From contig CAZMZM010000002.1 in assembly GCA_964570865.1 (NCBI GenBank), positions 34,601-98,600 of the forward strand: DNA of 64,000 bases, in the 5' to 3' direction. A program made the translations under genes and the position numbers. Shown here piece by piece: positions 8,289 to 16,377 of the stretch (positions are counted from its first letter, which is position 1; every line of letters starts with the position of its first letter). The DNA is from WGAL01 sp964570865. Its GTDB lineage: Bacteria > Bacteroidota > Ignavibacteria > Ignavibacteriales > Melioribacteraceae. A model generated the notes under the pieces. The model saw nothing but the letters and a program-made list of their open reading frames with translations. It ran no database searches and was not told the origin of the DNA.

Positions 8289-8933
8289 ATGTCGAAAAAA
8301 AACAGACTGAAAAAAGAAAAAACGGAAGAAAAGAAAAAAGTTTACAAAGGATTAAATAAAAAACAACGCAGTAGAGTTTACACTGCAGCCTTTATTGTTA
8401 TTGTCGGATTATTCATCATACTTAATAATAGTGACGGCACTCCGGAACACGGACCTTACCCTCCGCATTACCAAGTTAAGAACGGTAAAACTCTTAAACT
8501 CTCGGATTATCGCGGTAAAGTTGTAATAATAGATTTTTGGGCAACCTGGTGCCCGCCCTGTCGTAAAGGAATTCCGGATTTGATTAAGTTAAAGAATGAA
8601 TACAAAGATAAAGATGTGGAAATTATCGGTGTTTCACTCGATAGAGTTACACGTGCAGGCAAAACCGCAGAAGATGTCGTTCCATTTATCGAAAAGATGG
8701 GAATAAATTATCCGATTGTTTGGGGAACACTTCAGACTCCTCAGACTTTTGGCAGGGTTCAAGCAATTCCGACTACATTTTTTCTCGATAAAAACGGAAA
8801 AGTCCGTAAAAAAATTGAAGGACTTGCCGATATCAGAACTTTGGAAGGAGAGATTGATTTTCTGCTGAAAGAACCGATGATTAAAGATTTTAAGGATAGC
8901 GTTCCCGATTTTGCGCTTCCTTTAGTAAAATAA
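8289..8933 (+). CDS. TlpA/ResA-like membrane-anchored thioredoxin-fold protein
   Basis: A 214-residue protein with a lysine-rich cytoplasmic N-terminus, one transmembrane anchor (about residues 33-46, AFIVIVGLFIILNN) and a periplasmic thioredoxin fold of the TlpA/ResA family. The active site is WCPPC (Cys88, Cys91) within DFWATWCPPC, followed by the cis-Pro strand IPTTFFLD. Such proteins reduce disulfides in periplasmic apocytochromes or other substrates. A short tail after the fold ends FALPLVK, which may be a start-like beta strand of a truncated second domain. It is the last gene of the operon, followed by a clear intrinsic terminator. Confidence 0.9.
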   Translation: MSKKNRLKKEKTEEKKKVYKGLNKKQRSRVYTAAFIVIVGLFIILNNSDGTPEHGPYPPHYQVKNGKTLKLSDYRGKVVIIDFWATWCPPCRKGIPDLIKLKNEYKDKDVEIIGVSLDRVTRAGKTAEDVVPFIEKMGINYPIVWGTLQTPQTFGRVQAIPTTFFLDKNGKVRKKIEGLADIRTLEGEIDFLLKEPMIKDFKDSVPDFALPLVK

Positions 8934-8956
8934 TCCCAATTATTTTTTACCCGAAG

Positions 8957-8985
8957 GCTCACGGAAAAGTGAGCTTTTTTATTTT
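8957..8985 (+). terminator. Intrinsic terminator of the thiol-redox operon
   Basis: A stem of GCTCAC pairing with GTGAGC around a six-base loop, followed by a run of T. It begins 23 bp after the stop of the TlpA-like gene. Confidence 0.8.
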
Positions 8986-9107
8986 AAAAATTAAATTATC
9001 TAAATCCCAATATTTATTCCGGAACCATATAAAATAAAATTGGAGATTTGAAAATAAATCTTTAATTTTACGACTTCCCAAATGGGAAATAATGTTGTTT
9101 ACATACT

Positions 9108-9194
9108 GGAGAGGTGGCAGAGTGGTTGAATGCGGCGGTCTTGAAAACCGTTGACGGTGCAAGCTGTCCGGGGGTTCGAATCCCTCCCTCTCCG
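9108..9194 (+). tRNA. tRNA-Ser (anticodon UGA)
   Basis: An 87-nt tRNA. The acceptor arm GGAGAGG (9108-9114) pairs with CCTCTCC (9187-9193), with discriminator G at 9194. The anticodon TGA is at 9142-9144 in the loop CTTGAAA. There is a long variable arm, typical of class II tRNA-Ser, and the T arm has GGTTCGAATCC. The CCA end is not encoded. It reads UCA and related serine codons. Confidence 0.97.
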
Positions 9195-9206
9195 CAATAT
9201 TTTTTT

Positions 9207-9240
9207 AAGCGCTTGTTTTTCAAGCGCTTTTTTATTTTTT
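9207..9240 (+). terminator. Intrinsic terminator after tRNA-Ser
   Basis: A nine-base perfect stem, AAGCGCTTG with CAAGCGCTT around TTTTT, followed by a T-rich run. It lies 12 bp downstream of the tRNA. Confidence 0.85.
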
Positions 9241-9324
9241 GGATTCCTCTAAAAACTACACTTCAATCTTTGGCATATTGAACATATTATTATAAATTTA
9301 CAATAAAAAAATAATGAGATTGCT

Positions 9325-10809
9325 ATGAGGAAAACTTTATTACTACTTTCGGTTTTATTTCTACCTGCATTTATCTTTGCTCAAACTGAGGTTAGCGGAA
9401 ATCAATCCGGCACTTGGAATTATTCCGCTTCCCCTTATTCCGTAGTCGGAGATATTAATGTACCTGCCGGAGATACACTTTTTATTGAGCCGGGCGTTTT
9501 TGTTAATTTTAGCGGTTATTTTAAAATAACAATTCATGGAACACTGATTGCAGTCGGAACAGAAACAGATTCTATTTACTTTTCTCCGGAAGATATTTCT
9601 ACAGGGTGGCATGGTTTGAGATTTAACTCTACACAAACCGTGAGCCGTTTGGATTATTGCAGTATTAAATACGGGAAAACTTCCGGCGGCGTTTATCCTT
9701 CGCAACACGGCGGAGGAATAATGCTTGAGAACTCAGACATCATTTTGGAGCACTCTTTCTTTGCAAACAACGAAGCTAACGGCGACGATAACGGAATGGG
9801 CGGAGCAATTTACGGGATTAATACAACATCACAATCACATATCACAAATTGTAAGTTTATTAATAATCATTCCTATGGTGAAGGCGGAGCAATAAAGCTA
9901 AGCGGCGATAACGGAATGAAGATAGAGCGATGCACTTTCATCAATAATTCTGTTTTATACGGGGGCGGAGCAATTTGCCTTTACGGATGTTTCAATACCG
10001 AACTCTACCGCTCCCTTTTCGTCGGCAACGTTACAACTTATTCAAGTGGTGGCAGCGTATTAATAGAAGGCTATTCAACAAGGGTCAAATTTATAAACTG
10101 CACAATGATTAATAATTCCGCACCCGGCGGAGACGGCGGAGCCGTAGAAATAGCTTTTTCAGAAGCTTCTTTTACAAATTCCATTATCTACAATAACAAC
10201 GGAGCTTATAGCGATAACATATTTCTTGATTTTGGTGGAACTGCTGAAATTAACTATTGTAATACTCCTTTCCCTGACGATGCAACTGGAGAAAATAATA
10301 TTAACGTAAATGCTCAATTTGTTGATGCTGAAAACAATGATTTTCATCTTACGCGTTCTTCTCCTTGTATTGATACAGGTATTGATTCTCTTACAATCCA
10401 TGACGCATCCGGAACAACGATTGCCGTTATTATTTTGGACAGTAGCGAATATGTCGGCAACGCTCCGGATATGGGATGTTATGAGTTTGGGATGCCGAAC
10501 AAAGTAAATGATAACACAGATGGAATTGTTAACCGATTTGAATTATACCAAAATTACCCCAATCCGTTTAACCCGACAACTACGATTGAATATTCCATTC
10601 CTACCGTTACAAATGGAGAATTAACAAACGTTAATATTAGCGTATTTGATATACTTGGACGCAAAGTTGCCACACTCGTAAACGGATTAAACTCGGCAGG
10701 AAAACACAGAATTCAGTTTGACGCTTCACATTTATCATCCGGAATATATTTCTATCTGTTGAAATCAGGTGATTTCTCGGTTTCCAAAAAGATGATACTA
10801 ATGAAATAA
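9325..10809 (+). CDS. Secreted parallel beta-helix protein with T9SS sorting domain
   Basis: A 494-residue exported protein. It has a signal peptide (LLLLSVLFLPAFIFA-QTE), then a right-handed parallel beta-helix with repeated GGAI/GGGI turns (residues about 100-330, such as GGAIYGINT, GGAIKLSG, GGGAICLYG). The last 100 residues are a type IX secretion C-terminal sorting domain with FELYQNYPNPFNPTTTI and a final KKMILMK. Such helices occur in polymorphic outer-membrane-type proteins, polysaccharide-binding proteins and lyases. No catalytic residues are evident, so the ligand is unknown. Its last 306 bp are nearly the same as the end of the next gene. It is followed by a terminator. Confidence 0.9.
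   Translation: MRKTLLLLSVLFLPAFIFAQTEVSGNQSGTWNYSASPYSVVGDINVPAGDTLFIEPGVFVNFSGYFKITIHGTLIAVGTETDSIYFSPEDISTGWHGLRFNSTQTVSRLDYCSIKYGKTSGGVYPSQHGGGIMLENSDIILEHSFFANNEANGDDNGMGGAIYGINTTSQSHITNCKFINNHSYGEGGAIKLSGDNGMKIERCTFINNSVLYGGGAICLYGCFNTELYRSLFVGNVTTYSSGGSVLIEGYSTRVKFINCTMINNSAPGGDGGAVEIAFSEASFTNSIIYNNNGAYSDNIFLDFGGTAEINYCNTPFPDDATGENNINVNAQFVDAENNDFHLTRSSPCIDTGIDSLTIHDASGTTIAVIILDSSEYVGNAPDMGCYEFGMPNKVNDNTDGIVNRFELYQNYPNPFNPTTTIEYSIPTVTNGELTNVNISVFDILGRKVATLVNGLNSAGKHRIQFDASHLSSGIYFYLLKSGDFSVSKKMILMK
10504..10809 (+). repeat. Sorting-domain repeat, copy 1
   Basis: This 306-bp stretch, encoding the last 101 residues plus stop, aligns without any gap to 13126-13431 at a constant offset of 2622 bp. 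Long tracts such as GACGCAAAGTTGCCACACTC are identical even at third codon positions. That implies recent duplication or gene conversion of the sorting cassette rather than protein-level selection alone. Confidence 0.85.
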
Positions 10810-10836
10810 TTTTGATTTATTACCGGTTTCACTCAC

Positions 10837-10880
10837 AAAGCCTCTGAGAAATAATAAAATTTCCCGGGGCTTTTTGTTTT
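10837..10880 (+). terminator. Intrinsic terminator of the beta-helix gene
   Basis: AAAGCC...GAGAAAT pairs imperfectly with ATTTCCC...GGCTTT, followed by TTTTTGTTTTTTT. It lies 27 bp after the stop codon. Confidence 0.75.
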
Positions 10881-10884
10881 TTTC

Positions 10885-10912
10885 ATTATGTTGGGCTAAT
10901 ACCCGACATAAT
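10885..10912. promoter_or_regulatory. Imperfect palindrome upstream of the BNR-repeat cargo gene
   Basis: ATTATGTTGGG and CCCGACATAAT form 11-base arms around CTAATA, with one mismatch that would be a G-U pair in RNA. It has no T run of its own on the + strand. It lies 131 bp ahead of the next gene, so it may be an operator or an RNA structure. Function unknown. Confidence 0.35.
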
Positions 10913-11043
10913 TATCAATTTTCCGTCATTGCAAATTTTGTAATAATAATATTGATTCAAATCACATTATCCTCTCTATTGATGAGTATCACATACATTT
11001 GCTTACGCATAATATATATTGGGTTTAACAAAAAGGAGACAAC

Positions 11044-13431
11044 ATGAAAATGATATCACAAGTAATACAGAGAAGCATTTTCTCAATTCTTTTCCTATCA
11101 GTTTCTCTATTCGCTCAACTCAGCGCTCCGCACGTTGAAAGTGTTTTTGGCGGAAGAATTAATGCAATAGCAAGTTATGCAAAAACAGTCGATACCACGC
11201 GTATTTTTATCGCAACCGAAAGTGCAAATTCAATTTTCTATGCGGATGTTTATTCCAATTCATCTTCTCCGACATTCGGTTCTTTTACTGTTATGCCCGG
11301 TGTTGATGCAAATGCCGGCTACGGAGCCGACATCCAATACATCGCTGCAAATCCTTTATCGGGGAGCATACTATTTGTTACAGGTTCAAGATTGCTGGTT
11401 TCAAATCCGGCTTCATCAGTAGTAAATGTAATCTTTAATGCAAACGTTAACGGATTATTTATTAAAGATAATTACTTGTTTTTTACTGAATCGGGGAATT
11501 TACATTTCGGGACTATAGATGCTTCAGACGTTTTCACCGAAGATCCGACTTCTCCATTAAATTCAACTTCAATCGGGTGGCAAAACACAATAACAGTTGA
11601 TCCGACAACCAATTATCTGTACGTGTTTAGCAAAAATACTAATCCGGTTCTTCTTCGTTTCAATTCCGCTTATACTGCAATTTCAGGCTCAACTACAATT
11701 TCAGATATTTCTCCTGCTACTCTTTCAACTTCAGTTGAATGGACTGCATTCAATATTGCTCCGGATGGCGCTTTTTACTTTATCGGTCATGCCGGTCAGG
11801 ATAAATATTATGCCTATTCTACAGATCACGGAGCTTCGTGGACTTCAAGTTTTATCATAACAAGTGGCATAACCGCCAATAATATTGACTTTGCCGGAAA
11901 CGCTTCTTCATACACAGTTTATTGTTCAGATATTTTTAACGACAATAACGGCGCTTTACCCGATTGGCATCTATTCGGGACAAGCGGTTTTGAAACGCAT
12001 CCCAATGACGGAGCTGTTTTAACTGACCCGATAAACGACCAGATTGTTTATATGACAACCGATCAAGGAATAGGAGCTTCGACCGATCAAGGTTATCATA
12101 TTTTTGAAATTGACGACGGAATTGAAGCCGTACAAGTAAATGATTTAAGTATGACACAATCTAAAAATAAAGCTTGGGTTGCAACTAAGTCCGGTATTAG
12201 ACGCGTGGATAATTACTTGACTTCTCCAACTTGGACAAATGCTTTATTTCCTTTGGGAGACGGCTCGCCTTACTTCTCAATTGAGATGGGACACTTGAAC
12301 ACAAATGTTGTTTACACCGGGAATGTTAGAATATATAAATCCACAGATAACGGAGCTAACTGGACAAGGATATTTACTCCCGAAAATGCACCTTACTATT
12401 TCCCCTCCATAGGAATAATGGCGAATGCGATTGAAGAATGTAAGTGGAACACTAACATTGTTATGGCAGGTTATGAAATACAGGACTCGTTGAGAAAGGG
12501 TGGACTTTTTGTCTCGGAAGATGCGGGTAACTCTTGGGAACAAATCTTGATTGAAGCCTCAAGTATCGGCGAAGACGTTGACGTAACAGATATAGTGTTT
12601 AATATTGAAGGAAGCGACACTGTAGCTTATGTTAGCGTAAAATACGAATTAGCAGCACCGCAGGGATACAGTATTTACAGAGTAGTTAAGAACGGCACTA
12701 CTTGGATACCTACGGAAGATATGCTTCCTTCAAATACAAGCACAGGCTCTGTTATTGTAGCCTCGCTGCTTGATATTGACTTAAGCGTGACGGGCGATAC
12801 AATTTTTACGGCTGGAACTGATGCGGGGAATAATCATCCAACGGTTTACTACAAAGATTTAACCGGTACATCGTTGTGGACACCATATACGACAAACTAC
12901 TTTCCATTCGGAAATACCGAAGCTACTGCAGTTACTCTCGGTATTGACACACTTTACGTTGCGGTAGATAACGAGATCTACTACTACGATCTCAACACAA
13001 GTACAAGCTGGCAACTTGGTTATTCTTATCCGGTTGGGACAAGAATAAACGTTCTTTATTACGATGATTTGCTTGTAGGAACTTCACTCGGACTTTTCGG
13101 TCATACCGGATTAAATCCAAACGGTGTAAATGACAATAGCGGTGAAATTGTTAATCGGTTTGAATTATTTCAGAATTACCCCAATCCGTTTAACCCGACA
13201 ACTACAATTCAATATTCCATTCCTTCCGTTGCAAACGGAGAATTAACAAACGTTAATATTAGCGTATTCGATATATTGGGACGCAAAGTTGCCACACTCG
13301 TAAACGGATTAAAGTCGGGAGGAAATCACACGGTTCGGTTTGACGCTTCGCATCTATCATCCGGAATCTATTTTTACCAATTGAAAACCGATAATTTTGC
13401 TTCATCGAGAAAAATGATTTTGATGAAGTAG
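11044..13431 (+). CDS. Secreted BNR/sortilin-like repeat protein with T9SS sorting domain
   Basis: A 795-residue exported protein. It has a signal peptide (IFSILFLSVSLFA-QLS), then a beta-propeller-like region with BNR/Asp-box motifs (STDHGASWTSSF, STDNGANWTRIF, SEDAGNSWEQI) spread over residues about 260-500, and a C-terminal T9SS sorting domain with FELFQNYPNPFNPTTTI ending KKMILMK-like. Asp-box propellers of this type (VPS10/WD40-like) are common in T9SS cargo and bind surfaces or polymers. No enzyme motif is seen. The start has an excellent AAAAGGAGA site. The final 306 bp nearly duplicate those of the preceding cargo gene. Confidence 0.88.
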   Translation: MKMISQVIQRSIFSILFLSVSLFAQLSAPHVESVFGGRINAIASYAKTVDTTRIFIATESANSIFYADVYSNSSSPTFGSFTVMPGVDANAGYGADIQYIAANPLSGSILFVTGSRLLVSNPASSVVNVIFNANVNGLFIKDNYLFFTESGNLHFGTIDASDVFTEDPTSPLNSTSIGWQNTITVDPTTNYLYVFSKNTNPVLLRFNSAYTAISGSTTISDISPATLSTSVEWTAFNIAPDGAFYFIGHAGQDKYYAYSTDHGASWTSSFIITSGITANNIDFAGNASSYTVYCSDIFNDNNGALPDWHLFGTSGFETHPNDGAVLTDPINDQIVYMTTDQGIGASTDQGYHIFEIDDGIEAVQVNDLSMTQSKNKAWVATKSGIRRVDNYLTSPTWTNALFPLGDGSPYFSIEMGHLNTNVVYTGNVRIYKSTDNGANWTRIFTPENAPYYFPSIGIMANAIEECKWNTNIVMAGYEIQDSLRKGGLFVSEDAGNSWEQILIEASSIGEDVDVTDIVFNIEGSDTVAYVSVKYELAAPQGYSIYRVVKNGTTWIPTEDMLPSNTSTGSVIVASLLDIDLSVTGDTIFTAGTDAGNNHPTVYYKDLTGTSLWTPYTTNYFPFGNTEATAVTLGIDTLYVAVDNEIYYYDLNTSTSWQLGYSYPVGTRINVLYYDDLLVGTSLGLFGHTGLNPNGVNDNSGEIVNRFELFQNYPNPFNPTTTIQYSIPSVANGELTNVNISVFDILGRKVATLVNGLKSGGNHTVRFDASHLSSGIYFYQLKTDNFASSRKMILMK
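13126..13431 (+). repeat. Sorting-domain repeat, copy 2
   Basis: The second copy of the gap-free 306-bp repeat described at 10504-10809. Differences are scattered and concentrated near both ends of the domain, with the middle (GAATTAACAAACGTTAATAT and onward) almost unchanged. Confidence 0.85.
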
Positions 13432-13456
13432 AATAAACGTAACATAATTTATTGTT

Positions 13457-13500
13457 AAGCGAATGTACTGATTTTATTGGTGCATTCGCTTTTCTTTTCT
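13457..13500 (+). terminator. Terminator between convergent genes
   Basis: AAGCGAATG pairs with CATTCGCTT around a 17-base loop and is followed by a T-rich stretch. It sits between the convergent BNR-protein and TIGR02757 genes and may serve the + strand gene. Confidence 0.7.
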
Positions 13501-14281
13501 AAAATTCCATTTTACGCATACCGATATGACATAGAGCAAAATCGAATTTTACCGGATCTTCGTTGTCGAATTGTTTTAAGTTTTCAGTTATCTCTTCCGC
13601 CATTTTCCAAGATACATTTTTCAAGGATGTTAATCCCAGTGCTTTTGAAATCCGAGCAATATGAGTGTCAACCGGAATTACTAACTGCGATTTTTCGATT
13701 CCGGTCCATAAACCGAAATCAAGCTCGTCTTTCCTCACCATCCATCTTAGAAATAAGTTCATTCGCTTTGCCGCACTCCCCTTTTCAGGGCGCGGAAACA
13801 TAAACTTAATTCCGTTTGTCAAACAACCCGATTTTCTACATTCGCCGATAAACCATTCCGAAAAATTGTTGATTCCGTTTTTCACATTCTTTTCGCCACT
13901 GTTAAATCCGATGAGAAAAAGATTTTCCAACGTATTATATTCTCTAATTCCTTTAGCCAGAATTTCAAATAGATTAACAACATCATCATTTGAATAAAAC
14001 CTGTATTTGATATTATGAAAAATTGTTTTCCCTTTTTCTGCATTATAGTTACATATAAATTCGTAAGGTCTGTACTCCATAATTTTTTCAATTTCATACA
14101 ATATTTTCAATATCTGTTTTACGCTCCCAAAAGCAAAGATCGAAGAGATGAATCCCATCAATTCAATATCGCGTGAATCAGTGTGATGATGAAGCATTTC
14201 AAGCGGGTCGGGTGATATACTCGATTTATCGAACTCTTTGTAATGGTAATTCAGTTTTGAAGATAATTTGTTATTTTTCAT
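13499..14281 (-). CDS. TIGR02757 family protein (DUF2400)
   Basis: A 260-residue protein of the TIGR02757/DUF2400 family, which is typical of Bacteroidota and Chlorobi and of unknown biochemical function. Family marks are SPDPLEMLHHHTDSRDIELM near the N-terminus, SAAKRMNLFLRWMVRKDELDFGLW (read in two parts), and the DNA-glycosylase-like helix VDTHIARISKALGLT. The C-terminus is FALCHIGMRKMEF. The VDTH segment resembles the HhH-GPD active region, so a DNA-repair-like fold has been suggested. It is cytoplasmic, with no signal peptide. It is divergent from the outer-membrane gene at 14325, with 43 bp between. Confidence 0.88.
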   Translation of the reverse strand: MKNNKLSSKLNYHYKEFDKSSISPDPLEMLHHHTDSRDIELMGFISSIFAFGSVKQILKILYEIEKIMEYRPYEFICNYNAEKGKTIFHNIKYRFYSNDDVVNLFEILAKGIREYNTLENLFLIGFNSGEKNVKNGINNFSEWFIGECRKSGCLTNGIKFMFPRPEKGSAAKRMNLFLRWMVRKDELDFGLWTGIEKSQLVIPVDTHIARISKALGLTSLKNVSWKMAEEITENLKQFDNEDPVKFDFALCHIGMRKMEF

Positions 14282-14324
14282 AATGATATTTTATTAATTA
14301 TTCACAAAATAAGGAAATTTTAAA

Positions 14325-15020
14325 ATGAAAAGCATAACGATTTTCTTTCTATTTTTATTTGCGTCGAATATTTTATTTGCACAGAGTTTTTCGATTAGCG
14401 CAACTGCGGGAGTAGATAATTATACAATCCCTTCGGTTGATCAAAACTTTAATCTCTCTGACGGTACTTTATCTTTTCTTACTCGTGATGAAGTGGCAAA
14501 CCCTGTTAACTTCGGACTTCAACTAAGATTAAAGAAACAAAAATTTACTTACGGTATAGATGCAAACTTAACTTATAAAGAATATAATGTGAGATACGGA
14601 AATCTGGAAAATATTATATTGCCTCCTTTTCAAACCGGTTTAGATACGCTTTACGACAATAATTATACTGTTCCTTGGGTTCGCGCCGAACTGAATTTAT
14701 TTTTACTTTACGATATTTTCACTTTGAACGGATTTACACTAAGCGGAGGAGTTGGCGGTGGATTGCAAATTGTTGCTCCTGTTGTTTCCGATAGCTTTAT
14801 TGAAAACACTCTGCTTACTAAACTTGAACATCTCGATGTTTCAACCGATGTCAGTCCGGAATATCTCGGCAACGGGAAAATAATTGCGGAGCTAAAATAT
14901 AATATCTCCGACCATTTAAGCGCCGGAGTTGATGCCGATTATCTTTTTCTTCAAAAAGGGAAAGCCGAGCAGCCTGAATCTTTTGCTGTAATTAAAGGCT
15001 TTGTGTCGTTTAAATTGTAA
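14325..15020 (+). CDS. Predicted outer-membrane beta-barrel protein
   Basis: A 231-residue exported protein of unknown function. A signal peptide (ITIFFLFLFASNILFA-QSF) is followed by alternating amphipathic strands such as NFGLQLRLKKQKFTYGIDANLTYKEY and a terminal strand FAVIKGFVSFKL. Both are typical of small outer-membrane barrels with a C-terminal aromatic or hydrophobic residue. The SGGVGGGLQI strand is porin-like. No specific family is recognised. The gene stands alone on the + strand. Confidence 0.65.
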   Translation: MKSITIFFLFLFASNILFAQSFSISATAGVDNYTIPSVDQNFNLSDGTLSFLTRDEVANPVNFGLQLRLKKQKFTYGIDANLTYKEYNVRYGNLENIILPPFQTGLDTLYDNNYTVPWVRAELNLFLLYDIFTLNGFTLSGGVGGGLQIVAPVVSDSFIENTLLTKLEHLDVSTDVSPEYLGNGKIIAELKYNISDHLSAGVDADYLFLQKGKAEQPESFAVIKGFVSFKL

Positions 15021-15028
15021 ATCGAATT

Positions 15029-15115
15029 TCATCTGAGATCGATTTTTGAATGTTCCGAGCAAATTGATATTCTAATTCCACGTAAATTACCTATTTTGAT
15101 TACTCTTGTAATCAT
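15029..15115 (-). pseudogene. Relic of a MazE/AbrB-type antitoxin gene
   Basis: A 28-codon frame starting MITRVIKIGNLRGIRI, the characteristic opening of MazE/SpoVT-AbrB antitoxin DNA-binding domains (usually MITKVIKIGNSRGIRIPK). After this the sequence drifts (SICSEHSKIDLR) and stops, where a full antitoxin would go on to about 75-85 residues. No toxin gene lies beside it. It ends next to the convergent outer-membrane gene. I read it as a truncated or decayed antitoxin, although a functional micro-ORF cannot be excluded. Confidence 0.5.
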
Positions 15116-15201
15116 ATTATTAGCACAAATATTGTGGATAGAATCTGATTTCCGTTAAATTATAAGTTATGGAAGTTTTATAATTATCACTTCTTCCGGA
15201 G

Positions 15202-15636
15202 TTATCTTGTTTTGCTTATTTGATCCAGGTAAAATCTTTCAAACTCGCTTCTTATTTCATCACGAATTTTTCTGAAGACGGACAATCTCTCTTCCTCGGT
15301 TCCTTTTGCCTCGGCAGGGTCTTCAAATCCGATATGAAGACGATGCTTAACTTTACCGAGAAATACGGGGCATGTTTCCTTTGCGTTATCGCAGACAGTT
15401 ATTACATAATCAAAAGAAAATTTCAGAAATTGATCCACATTCTTCGGCTTGGTGTCTGAAATATCTATTCCGACCTCCTGCATCGCTTTAATCGCAAGAA
15501 TATTAACTTTTCCGGAAGGATTTGTCCCTGCGGAAAAAAGCTCTAATTCAGTCCCGAATGATTTTAAAAATCCTTCCGCCATTTGGCTACGACAACTATT
15601 ACCTGTGCATAAAATTAAGATTCTCACTTTCTTCAT
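15202..15636 (-). CDS. arsC: Thioredoxin-coupled arsenate reductase
   Basis: A 144-residue low-molecular-weight-phosphatase-fold arsenate reductase. The P-loop is CTGNSCRS with nucleophile Cys10 and Arg16. The two relay cysteines are Cys82 and Cys89 (VCDNAKETCP). This exact Cys10/82/89 spacing is that of the thioredoxin-dependent ArsC (S. aureus pI258 type), which separates it from plain tyrosine phosphatases. It reduces arsenate to arsenite in the cytoplasm. It follows arsR by 23 bp on the same strand, so the two form an arsRC operon. No arsenite efflux pump gene is visible in the window. Confidence 0.92.
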   Translation of the reverse strand: MKKVRILILCTGNSCRSQMAEGFLKSFGTELELFSAGTNPSGKVNILAIKAMQEVGIDISDTKPKNVDQFLKFSFDYVITVCDNAKETCPVFLGKVKHRLHIGFEDPAEAKGTEEERLSVFRKIRDEIRSEFERFYLDQISKTR

Positions 15637-15659
15637 CTAATCTCGCTTATTTTTACCTT

Positions 15660-16004
15660 CTACAAGGTACAAATCTCTTCCGTACTGGAGTTATTTACTT
15701 TTTTTGTATCACTACTTACTTCATCGTCATCATTAAGCCACCGTTCAATTTGCGGAAGAATAGTTTCGAGATATTCCGAACCGGAGAGACATTTCCGGTG
15801 ATAGTAGTACCACTTCCCCCTTTTCTGATATTCGATTATCCCGGCTTTTTGCAAGATTGATAAATGCTTTGATACGGTTGAGTATGCGAGTCCTAAAACA
15901 GAACTGATTTCACAAACACAGAGGGGACGAATTTCCAACATCTTAATTATGCGGAGACGTTTGGTATCACTTAAGGCTTTTAAGATAAATGCTAAATTTT
16001 CCAT
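15660..16004 (-). CDS. arsR: ArsR-family metalloregulator
   Basis: A 114-residue winged-helix repressor of the ArsR/SmtB family. The metal-binding pair is in RPLCVCEI (Cys29, Cys31), and the recognition helix is STVSKHLSILQKAGII, followed by the wing YQKRGKWYYY. It should repress its own operon and release DNA upon As(III) binding. It leads the arsRC operon and is divergent from the thioredoxin-like gene at 16072. The 67-bp region between them holds a candidate operator. The C-terminal tail (NNSSTEEICTL) has an extra Cys, which could add to metal binding. Confidence 0.92.
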   Translation of the reverse strand: MENLAFILKALSDTKRLRIIKMLEIRPLCVCEISSVLGLAYSTVSKHLSILQKAGIIEYQKRGKWYYYHRKCLSGSEYLETILPQIERWLNDDDEVSSDTKKVNNSSTEEICTL

Positions 16005-16010
16005 ATTCTC

Positions 16011-16030
16011 ATTTCGTTATTTGGCGAAAT
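16011..16030. promoter_or_regulatory. Candidate ArsR operator
   Basis: ATTTCG and CGAAAT form an inverted repeat over 8 bp of spacer (20 bp in all). It lies 7 bp before the arsR start and 42 bp before the divergent gene. Its position and A/T-rich dyad fit an ArsR binding site. No experimental support. Confidence 0.55.
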
Positions 16031-16071
16031 ATAAATATCTCAAAAGTTAAATCAAAATTTAATAGTTAAAA

Positions 16072-16277
16072 ATGAATAATAAAGTCTTAATTTTAAGAAC
16101 AACCCTTTGCCGCAAAAGCGATGTAATGATCAGATTTCTTAAAGATAATAGAATTCCTTTTGAAGTTAGGTTTGTTGATACGGACACATCTGCTGCAAAA
16201 TTAGCGAAGGAATACAATTTTAAGGCATCACCCGTAATAATAGTAAATGAAAAAACTTTTAACCCTTACGAAATAAT
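16072..16277 (+). CDS. Thioredoxin/glutaredoxin-like protein, 3' end lost in assembly gap
   Basis: The first 68 codons of a small thioredoxin-fold protein, cut by the N run at 16278. The N-terminal strand LILRTTLCRKSD has a Cys in the place of a glutaredoxin CxxS/CxxC active site, and KASPVIIVN supplies the cis-proline strand. Its position divergent from arsR and sharing the putative operator suggests arsenic or redox-stress control. Whether the C-terminal fragment beyond the gap belongs to the same gene is doubtful, since that piece is a different family. Confidence 0.65.
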
Positions 16278-16377
16278 NNNNNNNNNNNNNNNNNNNNNNN
16301 NNNNNNNNNNNNNNNNNNNNNNNNNNNNNNNNNNNNNNNNNNNNNNNNNNNNNNNNNNNNNNNNNNNNNNNNNNNNN
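16278..16377. other. Assembly gap of 100 N
   Basis: Exactly 100 N, the usual placeholder for a gap of unknown size. The flanks do not overlap each other. The parts missing from both neighbouring families (end of a thioredoxin fold, start of a CMD domain) add up to more than the roughly 33 codons that 100 bases could hold, so the true gap is probably longer. Confidence 0.95.

Noticed and set aside
13477..13997. Two overlapping + frames of about 110 codons opposite the TIGR02757 gene
   Set aside because: They are antisense to a clear family member; their composition is that of complementary-strand shadows.
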